Assembly (NCBI RefSeq): GCF_013371495.1
Contig: NZ_JABWTA010000001.1
Location: 868,001 to 932,000 of the forward strand
Direction: 5' to 3'
DNA: 64,000 nucleotides
DNA from: Altererythrobacter lutimaris
Lineage (GTDB): Bacteria > Pseudomonadota > Alphaproteobacteria > Sphingomonadales > Sphingomonadaceae
In this document: positions 10,346 through 19,110 of the stretch, one piece after another
Layout of the letters: each line of letters starts with the position of its first letter
How positions within the stretch are numbered: the stretch's first letter is position 1
Program-made: the position numbers and the translations under genes
Notes under the pieces: model-generated
What the model saw: the letters and a program-made list of their open reading frames with translations, nothing else
Database searches by the model: none
What the model was told of the DNA's origin: nothing

Positions 10346-11011
10346 ATGAAGAAGCACGCACTATCAACCAGACTTTGGCACTGGATCAATTTTATCAGCC
10401 TTGTGATATTGTTCATGAGCGGGCTGAACATCTCCAACGGGCATAGACGCCTTTATTGGGGTGATTACGGCTTCGCGGCAGCGGACGCATGGCTCACCGT
10501 GCCTCGCTTCCCCGGATGGATGACGATCCCTGATTATTACAGCCTTGCGCAGGCGCGCGATTGGCACATCCTAGCTGCTTGGCCATTTGCCTTAGCGCTG
10601 CTCTTCATGTGGATCGCAATGCTTGTGAACCGCCACTTCTGGCGAGACCTGCGGACGACGCGCCGCGAATGGAGTGCTTCGGCGATTTGGGAGGACATCG
10701 TTCAGCACGTCAAACTCAATTTCGAGCATGACGGTGAATCCAAGTTCAACTTTCTGCAGAAGCTGTCTTACGGCGTTGTACTCGGCATCTTCTTGCCGAT
10801 GATGGTGTTTACCGGCCTTGCGATCAGCCCCGGTTTTGAGCCGGCTGCTCCATGGCTCGTTGATATTCTCGGCGGGAGGCAAAGCGCGCGGTCGCTTCAC
10901 TTCATCTTCGCATTCGCGACATTCGCATTCTTCGTTGTGCACATCGCGCTGGTGCTGCTCAATAAACCCGTACGCCACGTGTGGGACATGATTTCAGGAG
11001 GCAAGGCATGA
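10346..11011 (+). CDS. Di-haem cytochrome b561-type membrane subunit
   Basis: The 221-residue membrane protein shows four hydrophobic segments. Histidines are placed as haem ligands, in RLWHWINF, ARDWHILAAW, RSLHFIFAF and FVVHIALV. This is the cytochrome b/b6 N-terminal (cytb561) domain, which passes electrons between the quinone pool and a periplasmic partner. A ggaggg box stands just before the ATG. Its stop overlaps the start of a molybdopterin oxidoreductase gene (ATGA). The pair therefore probably forms a membrane-bound reductase or dehydrogenase. Confidence 0.88.
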   Translation: MKKHALSTRLWHWINFISLVILFMSGLNISNGHRRLYWGDYGFAAADAWLTVPRFPGWMTIPDYYSLAQARDWHILAAWPFALALLFMWIAMLVNRHFWRDLRTTRREWSASAIWEDIVQHVKLNFEHDGESKFNFLQKLSYGVVLGIFLPMMVFTGLAISPGFEPAAPWLVDILGGRQSARSLHFIFAFATFAFFVVHIALVLLNKPVRHVWDMISGGKA

Positions 11012-11748
11012 AGCGTAGAGCTGCCCTGGCGGGGATCGCCGCCCTTTTCACCGGAGCTTGCTCCAAAATTGCAGACAGCAAGACCGGTTCCGCGCTGATG
11101 GATGCGGCTGAGAACTGGCACATGAAAGCGCATCGCGCGCTTGCAAACAGGCAAGCGCTCGCCCGCGAGTATGCACCGGAAGATCGTTCACCCACTTTCC
11201 GCGCAAACGGGTCGCGCACCGTCGATACTGACTATTATCGCGAGCAGCTGACCAATCGGTTTGCTGACTGGACGCTGGAGGTTCGCGGACTGGTTCGCAC
11301 GCCATTGTCACTGTCGATGGAGGAACTGCGCGCCCTTCCCCAACGCACTCAGATCACGCGGCATGATTGTGTGGAAGGTTGGAGCGCGATTGGCGAATGG
11401 ACCGGGCCACAACTCTCCCTGCTGCTTGACCAAGCGGGATTGATGGAGGAAGCCAATTTCATAGTCTTCCGCTGCGCAGATAATCTCAACGGTGATGACT
11501 ATTACGAGAGCGTCGATATGGTCGATGCCTATCACCCGCAGACCATCGTCGCGCACAAACTCAATGGCGAGGACATTCCCGAAGGCAATGGCGCGCCGCT
11601 GCGCATGCGGATCGAACGACAGCTAGGGTACAAGCATCCCAAATATCTGACTGCGATCGAAGCGGTCGCAAGCCTGGATGATATCGGCGCGGGCAAAGGC
11701 GGCTATTGGGAAGACCGCGCGGATTACCAATGGTATGCGGGGATATAA
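11008..11748 (+). CDS. Molybdopterin-dependent oxidoreductase, sulfite-oxidase/YedY fold
   Basis: The protein has an N-terminal lipoprotein- or Sec-like signal (MKRRAALAGIAALFTGACSK). The sulfite-oxidase fold follows, with the molybdenum-ligating cysteine in RHDCVEGWSAIGEWTG and the family segment FRCADNLNGDDYYESVDM. It ends with GAPLRMRIERQLGYKHPKYL. The nearest described group is MsrP/YedY-like enzymes, but the neighbour is a soluble-cofactor-free cytochrome b561 subunit and not a typical MsrQ. The substrate cannot be read from sequence. The start overlaps the cytochrome b stop. Confidence 0.87.
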   Translation: MKRRAALAGIAALFTGACSKIADSKTGSALMDAAENWHMKAHRALANRQALAREYAPEDRSPTFRANGSRTVDTDYYREQLTNRFADWTLEVRGLVRTPLSLSMEELRALPQRTQITRHDCVEGWSAIGEWTGPQLSLLLDQAGLMEEANFIVFRCADNLNGDDYYESVDMVDAYHPQTIVAHKLNGEDIPEGNGAPLRMRIERQLGYKHPKYLTAIEAVASLDDIGAGKGGYWEDRADYQWYAGI

Positions 11749-11751
11749 GGA

Positions 11752-12192
11752 TCAGTCTTCCGGATAGATCCGGTTCATCGCTTCCCAGTCTGCGGCGATC
11801 AACTGTTCCAGCACGCCCATCTCCACATCAGCGAGCTTGTTGATGTAAAGGCAACTTTTGCCGGTCTTGTACTTGCCTAGCTTTGCGAGCAGCTCATCGC
11901 GCCGCTTGGCTGCGATATCATCGCAATAGCCTCCCATAAGGTAAAGCGAGTGCTTTGCTTTGCGAGGACTGAAACCAGCGCGCATCCAATGCACATCGCG
12001 CCCGCTCGCATAAGTTGTGCGGTATTGACCGTATCCGATGATGGTCGGTCCCCACATTTGCGGCTTCGCACCAGTGACCTTCCGAAACAAAGCGTCGATT
12101 TGCTTTGCTTCTTCGCGTTTTGCTTCCGGTTCTACTCCCGCGATGAAATCAGCCGGATCGACGTCAGTAATCTGTGTCTTTGCCTCTGCCAT
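11752..12192 (-). CDS. DUF1801 domain protein
   Basis: A 146-residue cytosolic protein with the DUF1801 pattern: KREEAKQIDALFRKVTGAKPQMWGPTIIGYG near the start, then WMRAGFSPRKAKHSLYL, GKYKTGKSCLYINKLAD and a short helical tail. The fold is related to YdhG-type proteins of unknown function. It converges on the molybdopterin oxidoreductase gene with only three bases between the stops. Family identity is good; its role is not known. Confidence 0.85.
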   Translation of the reverse strand: MAEAKTQITDVDPADFIAGVEPEAKREEAKQIDALFRKVTGAKPQMWGPTIIGYGQYRTTYASGRDVHWMRAGFSPRKAKHSLYLMGGYCDDIAAKRRDELLAKLGKYKTGKSCLYINKLADVEMGVLEQLIAADWEAMNRIYPED

Positions 12193-12278
12193 TCGTCACC
12201 TCCCTCACTCACGCATTGACAGGCTAGCGCCATCAACGCAGTCTGTCATCTGGAGCTGTTGGAGGGATAAGCAAAGCT

Positions 12279-13583
12279 ATGTGGTTGCTTGACAAGTTTC
12301 TGAAAAAAGTCATTCGCGACGGCCAACTGGTGGTCACCGATCACGACGGCAAGCGATACGAATACGGGACGCCTTCCGCAGACCAGGATCAGCCGCTTCA
12401 TATAAAGCTTACAAATCCCAAGGCAGCAAACCATATTGCGCGATATCCGCAATTGGGTGCTGGCGAAGCGTTCATGTGGCAATGGCTGGTTATCGAAGAG
12501 CCGCACGATATCCGCGACATGATCCTGTTTGTGACCATGAACACGAAACGGATTGGCGACAGCGCGATCCAGTCGCAAGGCACTTTCAGCAAATTCGCTC
12601 AGAAGACCATCGCCAAGCTCGACGGGATCAATCTGCGATCAAGCGCGCGCAAGAACGCCGAATTCACTTACAACCTCACGCGTGAGCTCTACGAACGGTT
12701 CCTCGATGAAGATCGCCAATACACCATGGCTTATTACCGCGAGGATCCGGAGAACACCTCGCTCGAACAAGCGCAGATGGACAAGAAGGCGCACATCGCC
12801 GCGAAGCTCTACATGCAGCCCGGCCAGACGGAAGGCATGCGTGTGCTAGACATTGGCTGCGGATGGGGCGGCTTCGCGATGTATCTGCACGAGATGTACG
12901 GGGTCGAAGTGCTTGGCGTCGCGCTTGCACCCGACCAGATCAAGTTCTGTCAGGAGCGCGCGGAAGCCGCTGGCGTTGCTGACAAGGTCAAGTTCGAGCT
13001 GATGGACTATCGCGATGTTCAAGGAACGTTCGACCGCATCGCTTCCGTCGGCGTGCTCGAACATGTCGGCACAGTCCACTACCCGCAATTTTACGAGCAC
13101 ACGAACCGGCTTCTGACCGATCAGGGCGTAATGGTGAGCCATTGCTGCGGGCGTACCGGTCCTCCGGGCTTTACCGATGCATGGACGCGCAAATACATCT
13201 TCCCGGGCGGCTACATCCCGGCGCTTTCCGAACTCGTGACCGAAAGCGAGAAAAATGGCTGGCAAGTGATGGACGTGGAAGCCATGCGCTTCCATTATTC
13301 GCACACGCTTGAGGAGTGGTACAACCGAACAGTCATGCACCGCGACGAGATCACGGAAATGTATGACGACACATTCTACCGGATGTGGCTATTCTACCTC
13401 GCGGGCGCTGAGCAAAGCTTCCGCCACGGGACCATGGTCAACTGGCAAGTCCAATATGTGAAGGATCGTGCCGCCATTCCCATGACGCGTGAGTACATGG
13501 AAATCGAAGAGGCGCGGCTTCGCTCTGTAGGCAAAATTCCAAGCTGGCGGTTTGATCCGGCGCTTAAGGAAGCGGCGGAGTAA
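12279..13583 (+). CDS. Cyclopropane-fatty-acyl-phospholipid synthase family methyltransferase (first copy)
   Basis: CFA synthases use S-adenosylmethionine to add a methylene bridge to unsaturated acyl chains of membrane phospholipids. The protein has the N-terminal lipid-handling region (GAGEAFMWQW) and the SAM-binding motif VLDIGCGWGGFAMYL. The CFA signature follows (SVGVLEHVGTVHY, RKYIFPGGYIPAL), with FRMWLFYLAGAE near the end. At 434 residues it is full length. A second, clearly related gene follows 52 bases later in the same direction. Which member is the true Cfa cannot be decided here. Confidence 0.88.
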   Translation: MWLLDKFLKKVIRDGQLVVTDHDGKRYEYGTPSADQDQPLHIKLTNPKAANHIARYPQLGAGEAFMWQWLVIEEPHDIRDMILFVTMNTKRIGDSAIQSQGTFSKFAQKTIAKLDGINLRSSARKNAEFTYNLTRELYERFLDEDRQYTMAYYREDPENTSLEQAQMDKKAHIAAKLYMQPGQTEGMRVLDIGCGWGGFAMYLHEMYGVEVLGVALAPDQIKFCQERAEAAGVADKVKFELMDYRDVQGTFDRIASVGVLEHVGTVHYPQFYEHTNRLLTDQGVMVSHCCGRTGPPGFTDAWTRKYIFPGGYIPALSELVTESEKNGWQVMDVEAMRFHYSHTLEEWYNRTVMHRDEITEMYDDTFYRMWLFYLAGAEQSFRHGTMVNWQVQYVKDRAAIPMTREYMEIEEARLRSVGKIPSWRFDPALKEAAE

Positions 13584-13635
13584 CTATCCACCCACTTACA
13601 CGAATAGGGCACGAGAGACCCCCAAAGGTGCCGTT

Positions 13636-14880
13636 TTGAGTAATGCGCTAATCGATCGGTTTTTGAGTTCAGTGGTCAAGCATGGCCGCTTGACCATAGC
13701 CATGCCATCTGGCGCGACGCACCAGCTTGGCGCGCCGACCGAAGGCTATCCCGAAGTCGCCATTCGCCTCACCGACAACAAGGTCGCGCGCGATATCCTG
13801 CTCGACCCGCGTCTGGGCGCAGGCGAGGCGTACATGGATGGTCGCATCGTCATCGAGCAAGGCGATGTGATGAGCCTCGTCCAGCTTGTGCGGATGAACA
13901 AGCCGTATGAGCGTGGAGGAGAATTGAGAAGCCCCTCCCCTTGGCGCAGGTTTCGTGACCGTGCAAAGTTCCTTGCAGGTCAGGTTAACGAAGCTCGCTC
14001 GTCCAAGCGAAATGTCGCGCATCACTATGACATCGGCAACGAGCTCTACAAGCTCATGCTCGATCCCGAGCACATGCAATATAGCTGCGCCTATTGGCCC
14101 CGCGATGAGATGACACTAGCCGAAGCGCAAGAAGCCAAGCTTGCGCATATCGCGGCCAAGCTTGCTCTGTCGGACGGACAGCGGGTGCTCGATATCGGCT
14201 GCGGATGGGGCGGCATGGCGATCTACCTCGCCAAGCATTTCGACGTGAGTGTGACCGGCATCACGCTATCGGAGGAGCAGCTCGCCCTCGCAAGAGAGCG
14301 CGCTGACGAAGCGGGCGTATCGGACCGCGTTTCATTTCAGTTGGTCGACTATCGCGATCTGGCCAAACATGGAGAGCAGTTCGACCGGATCGTCTCGGTT
14401 GGCATGTTCGAGCATGTCGGGAGACCGCAATTCGAGGAGTTTTTCCGCTCCTGCTACAACCTGCTGGCCGATGACGGAGTCATGCTGCTCCACACGATCG
14501 GGCGCTTTGGCGGGCCGGGCAAGACCGATGCCTTCACGAGCAAGTACATCTTTCCCGGCGGCTATATCCCTGCTCTGTCAGAGACGCTTGCGGCTAGCGA
14601 GAAGTACCGCTTGATCCACACCGATATTGAAACGCTTCGGCTCCACTACGCCAAGACTCTGCGCAAATGGTACAAGCTTTGCGAAGCCAACAAGGACGCG
14701 ATCATCGAAATGATGGACGAACGCTTTTATCGCATGTGGACGTTCTATCTCGCCGGTGCGACTGCCGCGTTTGAAAGCGGCGGCATGGGCAATTACCAGA
14801 TCCAGTTCGCAAAGAACCGCCACGCTTTGCCAATCACGCGCGATTATATAGGCGAGGTCGAGAATAAGCTGCTGGCTTAG
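13636..14880 (+). CDS. Cyclopropane-fatty-acyl-phospholipid synthase family methyltransferase (second copy)
   Basis: The protein carries GAGEAYMDGRIVIEQGD, a full SAM motif (VLDIGCGWGGMAIYLA), SVGMFEHVGRPQFEEF, SKYIFPGGYIPALSE and FYRMWTFYLAGA. It is closer to standard Cfa/CmaS proteins than the gene before it. I chose the TTG at 13636, which has an AAAGG box five bases upstream and a normal Cfa N-terminus. An ATG at 13552 would overlap the preceding gene and add 28 residues with no family likeness. It converges on the acyltransferase gene with overlapping stops. Confidence 0.87.
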   Translation: MSNALIDRFLSSVVKHGRLTIAMPSGATHQLGAPTEGYPEVAIRLTDNKVARDILLDPRLGAGEAYMDGRIVIEQGDVMSLVQLVRMNKPYERGGELRSPSPWRRFRDRAKFLAGQVNEARSSKRNVAHHYDIGNELYKLMLDPEHMQYSCAYWPRDEMTLAEAQEAKLAHIAAKLALSDGQRVLDIGCGWGGMAIYLAKHFDVSVTGITLSEEQLALARERADEAGVSDRVSFQLVDYRDLAKHGEQFDRIVSVGMFEHVGRPQFEEFFRSCYNLLADDGVMLLHTIGRFGGPGKTDAFTSKYIFPGGYIPALSETLAASEKYRLIHTDIETLRLHYAKTLRKWYKLCEANKDAIIEMMDERFYRMWTFYLAGATAAFESGGMGNYQIQFAKNRHALPITRDYIGEVENKLLA

Positions 14881-16193
14881 GCAGCCTCGACCGGCGTTCG
14901 TTTGAACCAACCGTAGACTGGTCCAAATCCCATCAAGGCCGCGCCAACAAATGGCAAAGCAACAACCCAGAGCCTGACGCCCGTAAGGCCTTCGGGGCTT
15001 GCGATACTGATAGCTGCCGTCATCGCTAGGCCAATGCAGATCGCCAGCACACCGAAAACCACGCGCAGCTTGGGCACGGTGCGCCCTCCCCTGATTGGAC
15101 CAAACACGCGCTCGGCCCGCGCAAAGATGGCAATCATCGGCAACAGCGCGAGCATATAGACCGCGATCCACACAGGCCGCGTCCACCACCATTCGGCTGT
15201 GCCGGGATACATCTCCAATCCAATCCCGCCAGCAAGCCAAGCCAGCACCATGACGAGCACAAATGCTGTCAGGTGCCAGAGATAGACCGTCATGATCATC
15301 CCGTTCATCAGCACAGTCGCAGTCCAGAGCGTGAGATTGTCGAGCAGCTTGCGTCCCCAAGGCTCCAGCGCGAGCACAAGCCCGGTCTGCGTCACACCGA
15401 GCGCCAACAAGGCGATCGTCGGAGGCATGGAGTTCGTGATCTGCGCGCCCGGCACGCCGATCATCGCAATGGGATAAGGGCCGTAGACCGTCAGCCCGAC
15501 AAGCGCCGCCAATCCCAGTATAAACAGGCCGAGCGCTTTACCCTGCTCAAGCCTGCCATCCTGCCAAGCATAGCCAAGCTGATGAATAGCGACCCAGACA
15601 AACAGGAAGTTGATGAAATTGATGTAAGGCAAGCCTTGCGCAAGCGTTAGCCAGTCAACAGCCGTCGCTAAAAGAACCAGTGCCAAGAAGCTGCCCCAGC
15701 CAAACCGTTTCCATGCTTTCAGACTGAGCGGCGTGATCGCTGTGACCAGCAGATAGACCGCCAAAAACCATACGGGCACCAACGCCAACTGCGTCGCCAT
15801 CTTCACATTGTCGCGGTCCATCCCCGCCATGGTCATTGCAAAGGCGAAACCCGCCCACAGCAAGAGAACCGGAAAAACGGGTGTAATGAGCCGCTGAACG
15901 CGATTCGCAAACCAGTCGCGGTAGAGGCCCTTCCGGCCCGGCTCTGCCTTGCGCAATTGCGCGCTCCAACTGACGCCATTGGAATAGCCGCCGACCAGGA
16001 AGAAGATCGGCATCACTTGAAAGCCCCAGGTCAGCCACTGCGACCATGGCAATATGCCGAGCAAGTGTCCGCCCTGCACCGCGCCTGCTTCGTTAATATA
16101 AGGCGCAGCGACAAGCCAATGGCCGAAGACAACTGCAAGGATCGACAAGGCTCGCAGGAAATCAACCCAGCGATTGCGCTCAGGCGGCGCCAT
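14877..16193 (-). CDS. Acyltransferase family 3 membrane protein
   Basis: A polytopic membrane protein of the acyltransferase-3 family (OafA/OpgC type). The catalytic-histidine segment RNRWVDFLRALSILAVVFGH comes first, then FFLVGGYSN and WFANRVQRLITPVFPVLLLW. About ten hydrophobic segments run to the end. Such enzymes O-acylate sugars or glycans at the membrane. The ATG at 16193 lies behind a caggag box; longer versions reach back to 16340 but add a 49-residue arm of no family likeness that would overlap the argG leader. It may act on envelope glycans; the substrate is unknown. Confidence 0.82.
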   Translation of the reverse strand: MAPPERNRWVDFLRALSILAVVFGHWLVAAPYINEAGAVQGGHLLGILPWSQWLTWGFQVMPIFFLVGGYSNGVSWSAQLRKAEPGRKGLYRDWFANRVQRLITPVFPVLLLWAGFAFAMTMAGMDRDNVKMATQLALVPVWFLAVYLLVTAITPLSLKAWKRFGWGSFLALVLLATAVDWLTLAQGLPYINFINFLFVWVAIHQLGYAWQDGRLEQGKALGLFILGLAALVGLTVYGPYPIAMIGVPGAQITNSMPPTIALLALGVTQTGLVLALEPWGRKLLDNLTLWTATVLMNGMIMTVYLWHLTAFVLVMVLAWLAGGIGLEMYPGTAEWWWTRPVWIAVYMLALLPMIAIFARAERVFGPIRGGRTVPKLRVVFGVLAICIGLAMTAAISIASPEGLTGVRLWVVALPFVGAALMGFGPVYGWFKRTPVEAA

Positions 16194-16396
16194 TTGCGCC
16201 ATCTCCTGCGCTTGGCCCCAAAGCCCGCGCTTGCGGACGCTCTGCTCACTAATCGTCGTTCTCCCTCCGACAGCTTCGCCAGAATATTGGAAGCCTGTGT
16301 CCGTTCTGCAAGCAATTCCGCGCTCTTGCCCCTTCCCCATTGCCCGTTCCCCTTGGTGCTGTTAGCGGGTGCAACAATTCTTTCAGGAACCGTTTC

Positions 16397-17617
16397 ATGT
16401 CTCAAATCAAACGCGTCGTTCTCGCCTATTCGGGCGGCCTTGATACCTCGGTCATCGCCAAATGGCTCGAAGTGGAGCGAGGCCTTGAAGTGGTCACCTT
16501 CACCGCTGACTTGGGCCAAGGTGAAGAGATCGAACCGGCTCGCGAGAAAGCTCGCGCCATGGGCATTCCTGACAAACACATCTTCATCGAAGACCTGCGA
16601 GAGGAATTTGTGCGCGACTTCGTATTCCCGATGTTCCGCGCAAATGCCCGCTATGAGGGCGACTACCTGCTCGGCACATCAATCGCACGTCCGCTTATCT
16701 CCAAGCGTCTGGTCGAGATCGCGCATGAAACCGGCGCAGACGCCATTGCTCACGGCGCAACGGGCAAAGGCAACGATCAGGTCCGCTTCGAGCTTTCCGC
16801 ATACGCTCTCGATCCAGACATCCAGGTCATCGCTCCATGGCGCGAGTGGGATTTGAACAGCCGCACGGCGCTTATCGAATGGGCCGAGGCGCATCAGATC
16901 ATGGTGCCAAAGGACAAGCGCGGCGACAGCCCGTTCTCGACCGATGCGAATCTCCTGCACACCTCCTCTGAAGGCAAGGTGCTGGAAGATCCGTGGGAAG
17001 AGACGCCGGACTATGTCTATTCGCGCACAGTCAATCCCGAGGATGCGCCCAACGAGCCTGAATACATCACCATCGATTTCGAACGCGGCGATGGTGTTGC
17101 GCTTAACGGCGAAGCGATGAGCCCAGCGACCTTGCTCACGGCGCTAAATGATCTCGGCAATAAGCACGGCATTGGTCGGCTTGATCTGGTCGAGAACCGC
17201 TTCGTCGGCATGAAGTCGCGCGGCATGTATGAAACACCGGGCGGTACGATCTACGCTGTCGCCCATCGCGGGATTGAGCAGATCACGCTCGATCGCGGCG
17301 CGGCCCATCTGAAAGACGAGCTGATGCCGAAATATGCAGAGCTCATTTACAATGGCTTCTGGTTCGCGCCTGAACGCGAGATGCTCCAAGCAGCGATCGA
17401 TCACAGCCGGGATAAAGTCACCGGCACGGTCCGGCTGAAGCTCTACAAAGGCAATACAATCCTGGTTGGACGCAAGAGCCCCAACTCCCTCTATTCCGAA
17501 GCGCATGTGACGTTCGAGGATGATGCAGGCGCGTATGACCAGCATGATGCGGAAGGGTTCATCAAGCTTAATGCACTGCGCCTCAAGCTTCTCGGGAAAC
17601 GCGATCGGTCAAACTGA
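16397..17617 (+). CDS. argG: Argininosuccinate synthase
   Basis: ArgG ligates citrulline and aspartate with ATP to form argininosuccinate, the penultimate step of arginine synthesis. The 406-residue protein has the ATP-loop [24 protein letters not shown], the [14 protein letters not shown] segment, [13 protein letters not shown] and the C-terminal [11 protein letters not shown]. Length and motifs match the family. The start at 16397 lies behind a caggaa box; the reading frame is open further upstream but without family likeness. It is divergent from the acyltransferase gene. Confidence 0.96.
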   Translation: MSQIKRVVLAYSGGLDTSVIAKWLEVERGLEVVTFTADLGQGEEIEPAREKARAMGIPDKHIFIEDLREEFVRDFVFPMFRANARYEGDYLLGTSIARPLISKRLVEIAHETGADAIAHGATGKGNDQVRFELSAYALDPDIQVIAPWREWDLNSRTALIEWAEAHQIMVPKDKRGDSPFSTDANLLHTSSEGKVLEDPWEETPDYVYSRTVNPEDAPNEPEYITIDFERGDGVALNGEAMSPATLLTALNDLGNKHGIGRLDLVENRFVGMKSRGMYETPGGTIYAVAHRGIEQITLDRGAAHLKDELMPKYAELIYNGFWFAPEREMLQAAIDHSRDKVTGTVRLKLYKGNTILVGRKSPNSLYSEAHVTFEDDAGAYDQHDAEGFIKLNALRLKLLGKRDRSN

Positions 17618-17914
17618 GCGAGTCGCTCGAGTCGGAATTGAGGCCTTTGGCGAGCGATTCCAGGCCACGTGCAGCGCCTGCCCCACAAAAGTTCCCGGTT
17701 CCAGAGTGCTTTTGCGCCGAGTGGTTGAGTTATCCACTCGCGTCCACAAGCGATCTTGCCAAAAGTGGAAAAGTAACGAGCTAACGACTTGCGCAAAATG
17801 CGATTCGGGCGCAGTCTCTAAACATCGAAAGGGAGCAAACCTCCAACGAAATCTGGCTCTAACGAGTTGAATTTCAGGAGAATTTTTCAAACTTTCGATA
17901 CAGTGGTGACTGTC
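17618..17914. other. Gene-free stretch after argG
   Basis: No credible coding frame was found here. A perfect 7-bp inverted repeat (17718-17724 with 17734-17740, nine-base loop) lies about 100 bases after argG; it has no U-tract, so it is a weak terminator candidate at best. The loop and right arm hold a DnaA-box-like TTATCCACT, which is not supported by further boxes. An AT-rich segment near 17870-17910 could contain the promoter of the structured region that follows. Confidence 0.4.
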
Positions 17915-18337
17915 CACGCGCTGTTCGAGAACTCTCATGAGTAAGGCTCACGCCAGACGCAAGAGAGATCGTTTGAGAAGAGAGCGAGCTGATCTACTGT
18001 TAAGATCGGAAACCCGGTCAGCAATCGATGGAAGGATCAGGGGCTTCAGCCGCAGGTTCAGCCGCTTGAGAATGCAGACCAATATGGGGGAACGGTCTCG
18101 GTACCGCCGGAAAGCGGGTGCGGCAGGAAAGGACTTCGGTCTGGAACGGCAAGCACCGTGGGAAGACGGAACCGGATGCCGGTGCGAGCGCCGGTGAAAA
18201 ACCCGCCGACTTGTCGGAGGGAAAGACATCGGGCGCCAAGCGCTTCAGGAAAGAAAGCATCTTCGGATGTGGACGGACAGGAAGACCACGCGCTGGTGAG
18301 AGTGGGGTCGGTAGCAATACCGGCCCCATTTGCTTTT
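17915..18337 (+). ncRNA. Candidate structured non-coding RNA of unknown family
   Basis: This stretch has no credible protein: the open frames in it are short, basic, lack a ribosome-binding site and match nothing I know. It can fold into a chain of small hairpins with stable loops. Examples are GGAC-UUCG-GUCU, GCAUC-UUCG-GAUGU, CCGA-CUUG-UCGG set in a longer stem, CCGGUG-CGAG-CGCCGG, and ACCA-CGCGC-UGGU, joined by purine-rich linkers. The whole ends in a good rho-independent terminator. The conserved blocks of RNase P RNA, tmRNA, SRP RNA and 6S RNA were looked for and not seen. The 5' end is a guess. Confidence 0.42.
18304..18337 (+). terminator. Rho-independent terminator ending the candidate RNA
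   Basis: A 10-bp stem (18304-18313 with 18318-18327, one G-U pair) has a GCAA tetraloop and is followed by ATTTGCTTTT. No protein gene ends within 600 bases upstream, so it must end another transcript. Confidence 0.75.
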
Positions 18338-18515
18338 GTGCTTTGGCTCGCGATGACCTTTACGTGCTCACAAGACATCATGCACCCGCCCTAGCCCCTT
18401 TGCAGCCCAGTAGGAAACTGCAGCTGATCGCAACCGCTCGTCAGCTTTGCGCCATGTTGCCCGCTACATCCGGCAATCCGAGCCGCAAGTTTGCACCCGT
18501 TAATCCAGCTCGGCT

Positions 18516-19085
18516 ATGAGACGCCCGATGGAGAGGGGTCTTCACACAAGCACACGCCGATGGCTCGGAGCTGGTCTTGCTGCGCTTTGCCTCGCCGGCA
18601 CCGCGCTCGCCCAGGACGCAAGCGAAGACCGCGAGTTTGATACCGCCACTGTGGACGACATCGCAGAGGCGGCAGACTTTGCCGAAGCCTTCGAAGCGTT
18701 TGCCGAAGACCCTCCGCTTTATCAGCCCGGCGATGCCGACCACGCGGTAGACCTTACGCAAATCGAGCCTGAGCGCGGCCCTCGAATAGTCAGGGATCTC
18801 GGCACAGGCACAGCGAGCTTCTACGGTAAGCGCTTCCATGGCCGCACTACGGCCAATGGCGAGCGCTTCGACATGCACGCCATGACCGCCGCACACCGCA
18901 CTCTGCCCTTTGGCAGCAAGGTCCGCGTCACCAACCCCCGCAATGGCAAGCAAGTGATCGTGCGCATCAACGATCGCGGTCCATTCGCCAAAGGCCGCGC
19001 GATTGACTTGAGCCGCGCCGCTGCCGAGGAGATCGGGATGATCCGCCGCGGGCATGCAAGGGTCGAGATGGAGCTCGTCGAGTAA
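18516..19085 (+). CDS. rlpA: Septal ring lytic transglycosylase RlpA family protein
   Basis: RlpA-type proteins are envelope proteins with a double-psi beta-barrel that bind or cut denuded glycan strands, often at the septum. The 189-residue protein has a signal peptide ([16 protein letters not shown]) and an acidic linker. The barrel carries [58 protein letters not shown] and AAAEEIGM. It ends with the barrel and has no SPOR domain, which is common in alphaproteobacteria. The stop lies 25 bases from the convergent gene. Confidence 0.9.
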   Translation: MRRPMERGLHTSTRRWLGAGLAALCLAGTALAQDASEDREFDTATVDDIAEAADFAEAFEAFAEDPPLYQPGDADHAVDLTQIEPERGPRIVRDLGTGTASFYGKRFHGRTTANGERFDMHAMTAAHRTLPFGSKVRVTNPRNGKQVIVRINDRGPFAKGRAIDLSRAAAEEIGMIRRGHARVEMELVE

Positions 19086-19110
19086 GGATGCCGCGCTGCT
19101 GCGACTGTCC

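Noticed and set aside
16194-16340. Longer acyltransferase start at 16340
   Set aside because: The extra 49 residues have no family likeness and would overlap the argG leader; the ATG at 16193 has a proper ribosome-binding site.
17718-17740. DnaA-box-like TTATCCACT and nearby TCCACA as an origin of replication
   Set aside because: Only one near-match exists, and it lies in a small hairpin. No cluster of boxes, no dnaA or hemE neighbourhood, and no clear AT-rich unwinding element were seen.
17937-18197. An 86-codon frame on the plus strand as a protein gene
   Set aside because: It has no ribosome-binding site, very high Arg content and no likeness to a known family, and it lies in the hairpin-rich stretch read as RNA.
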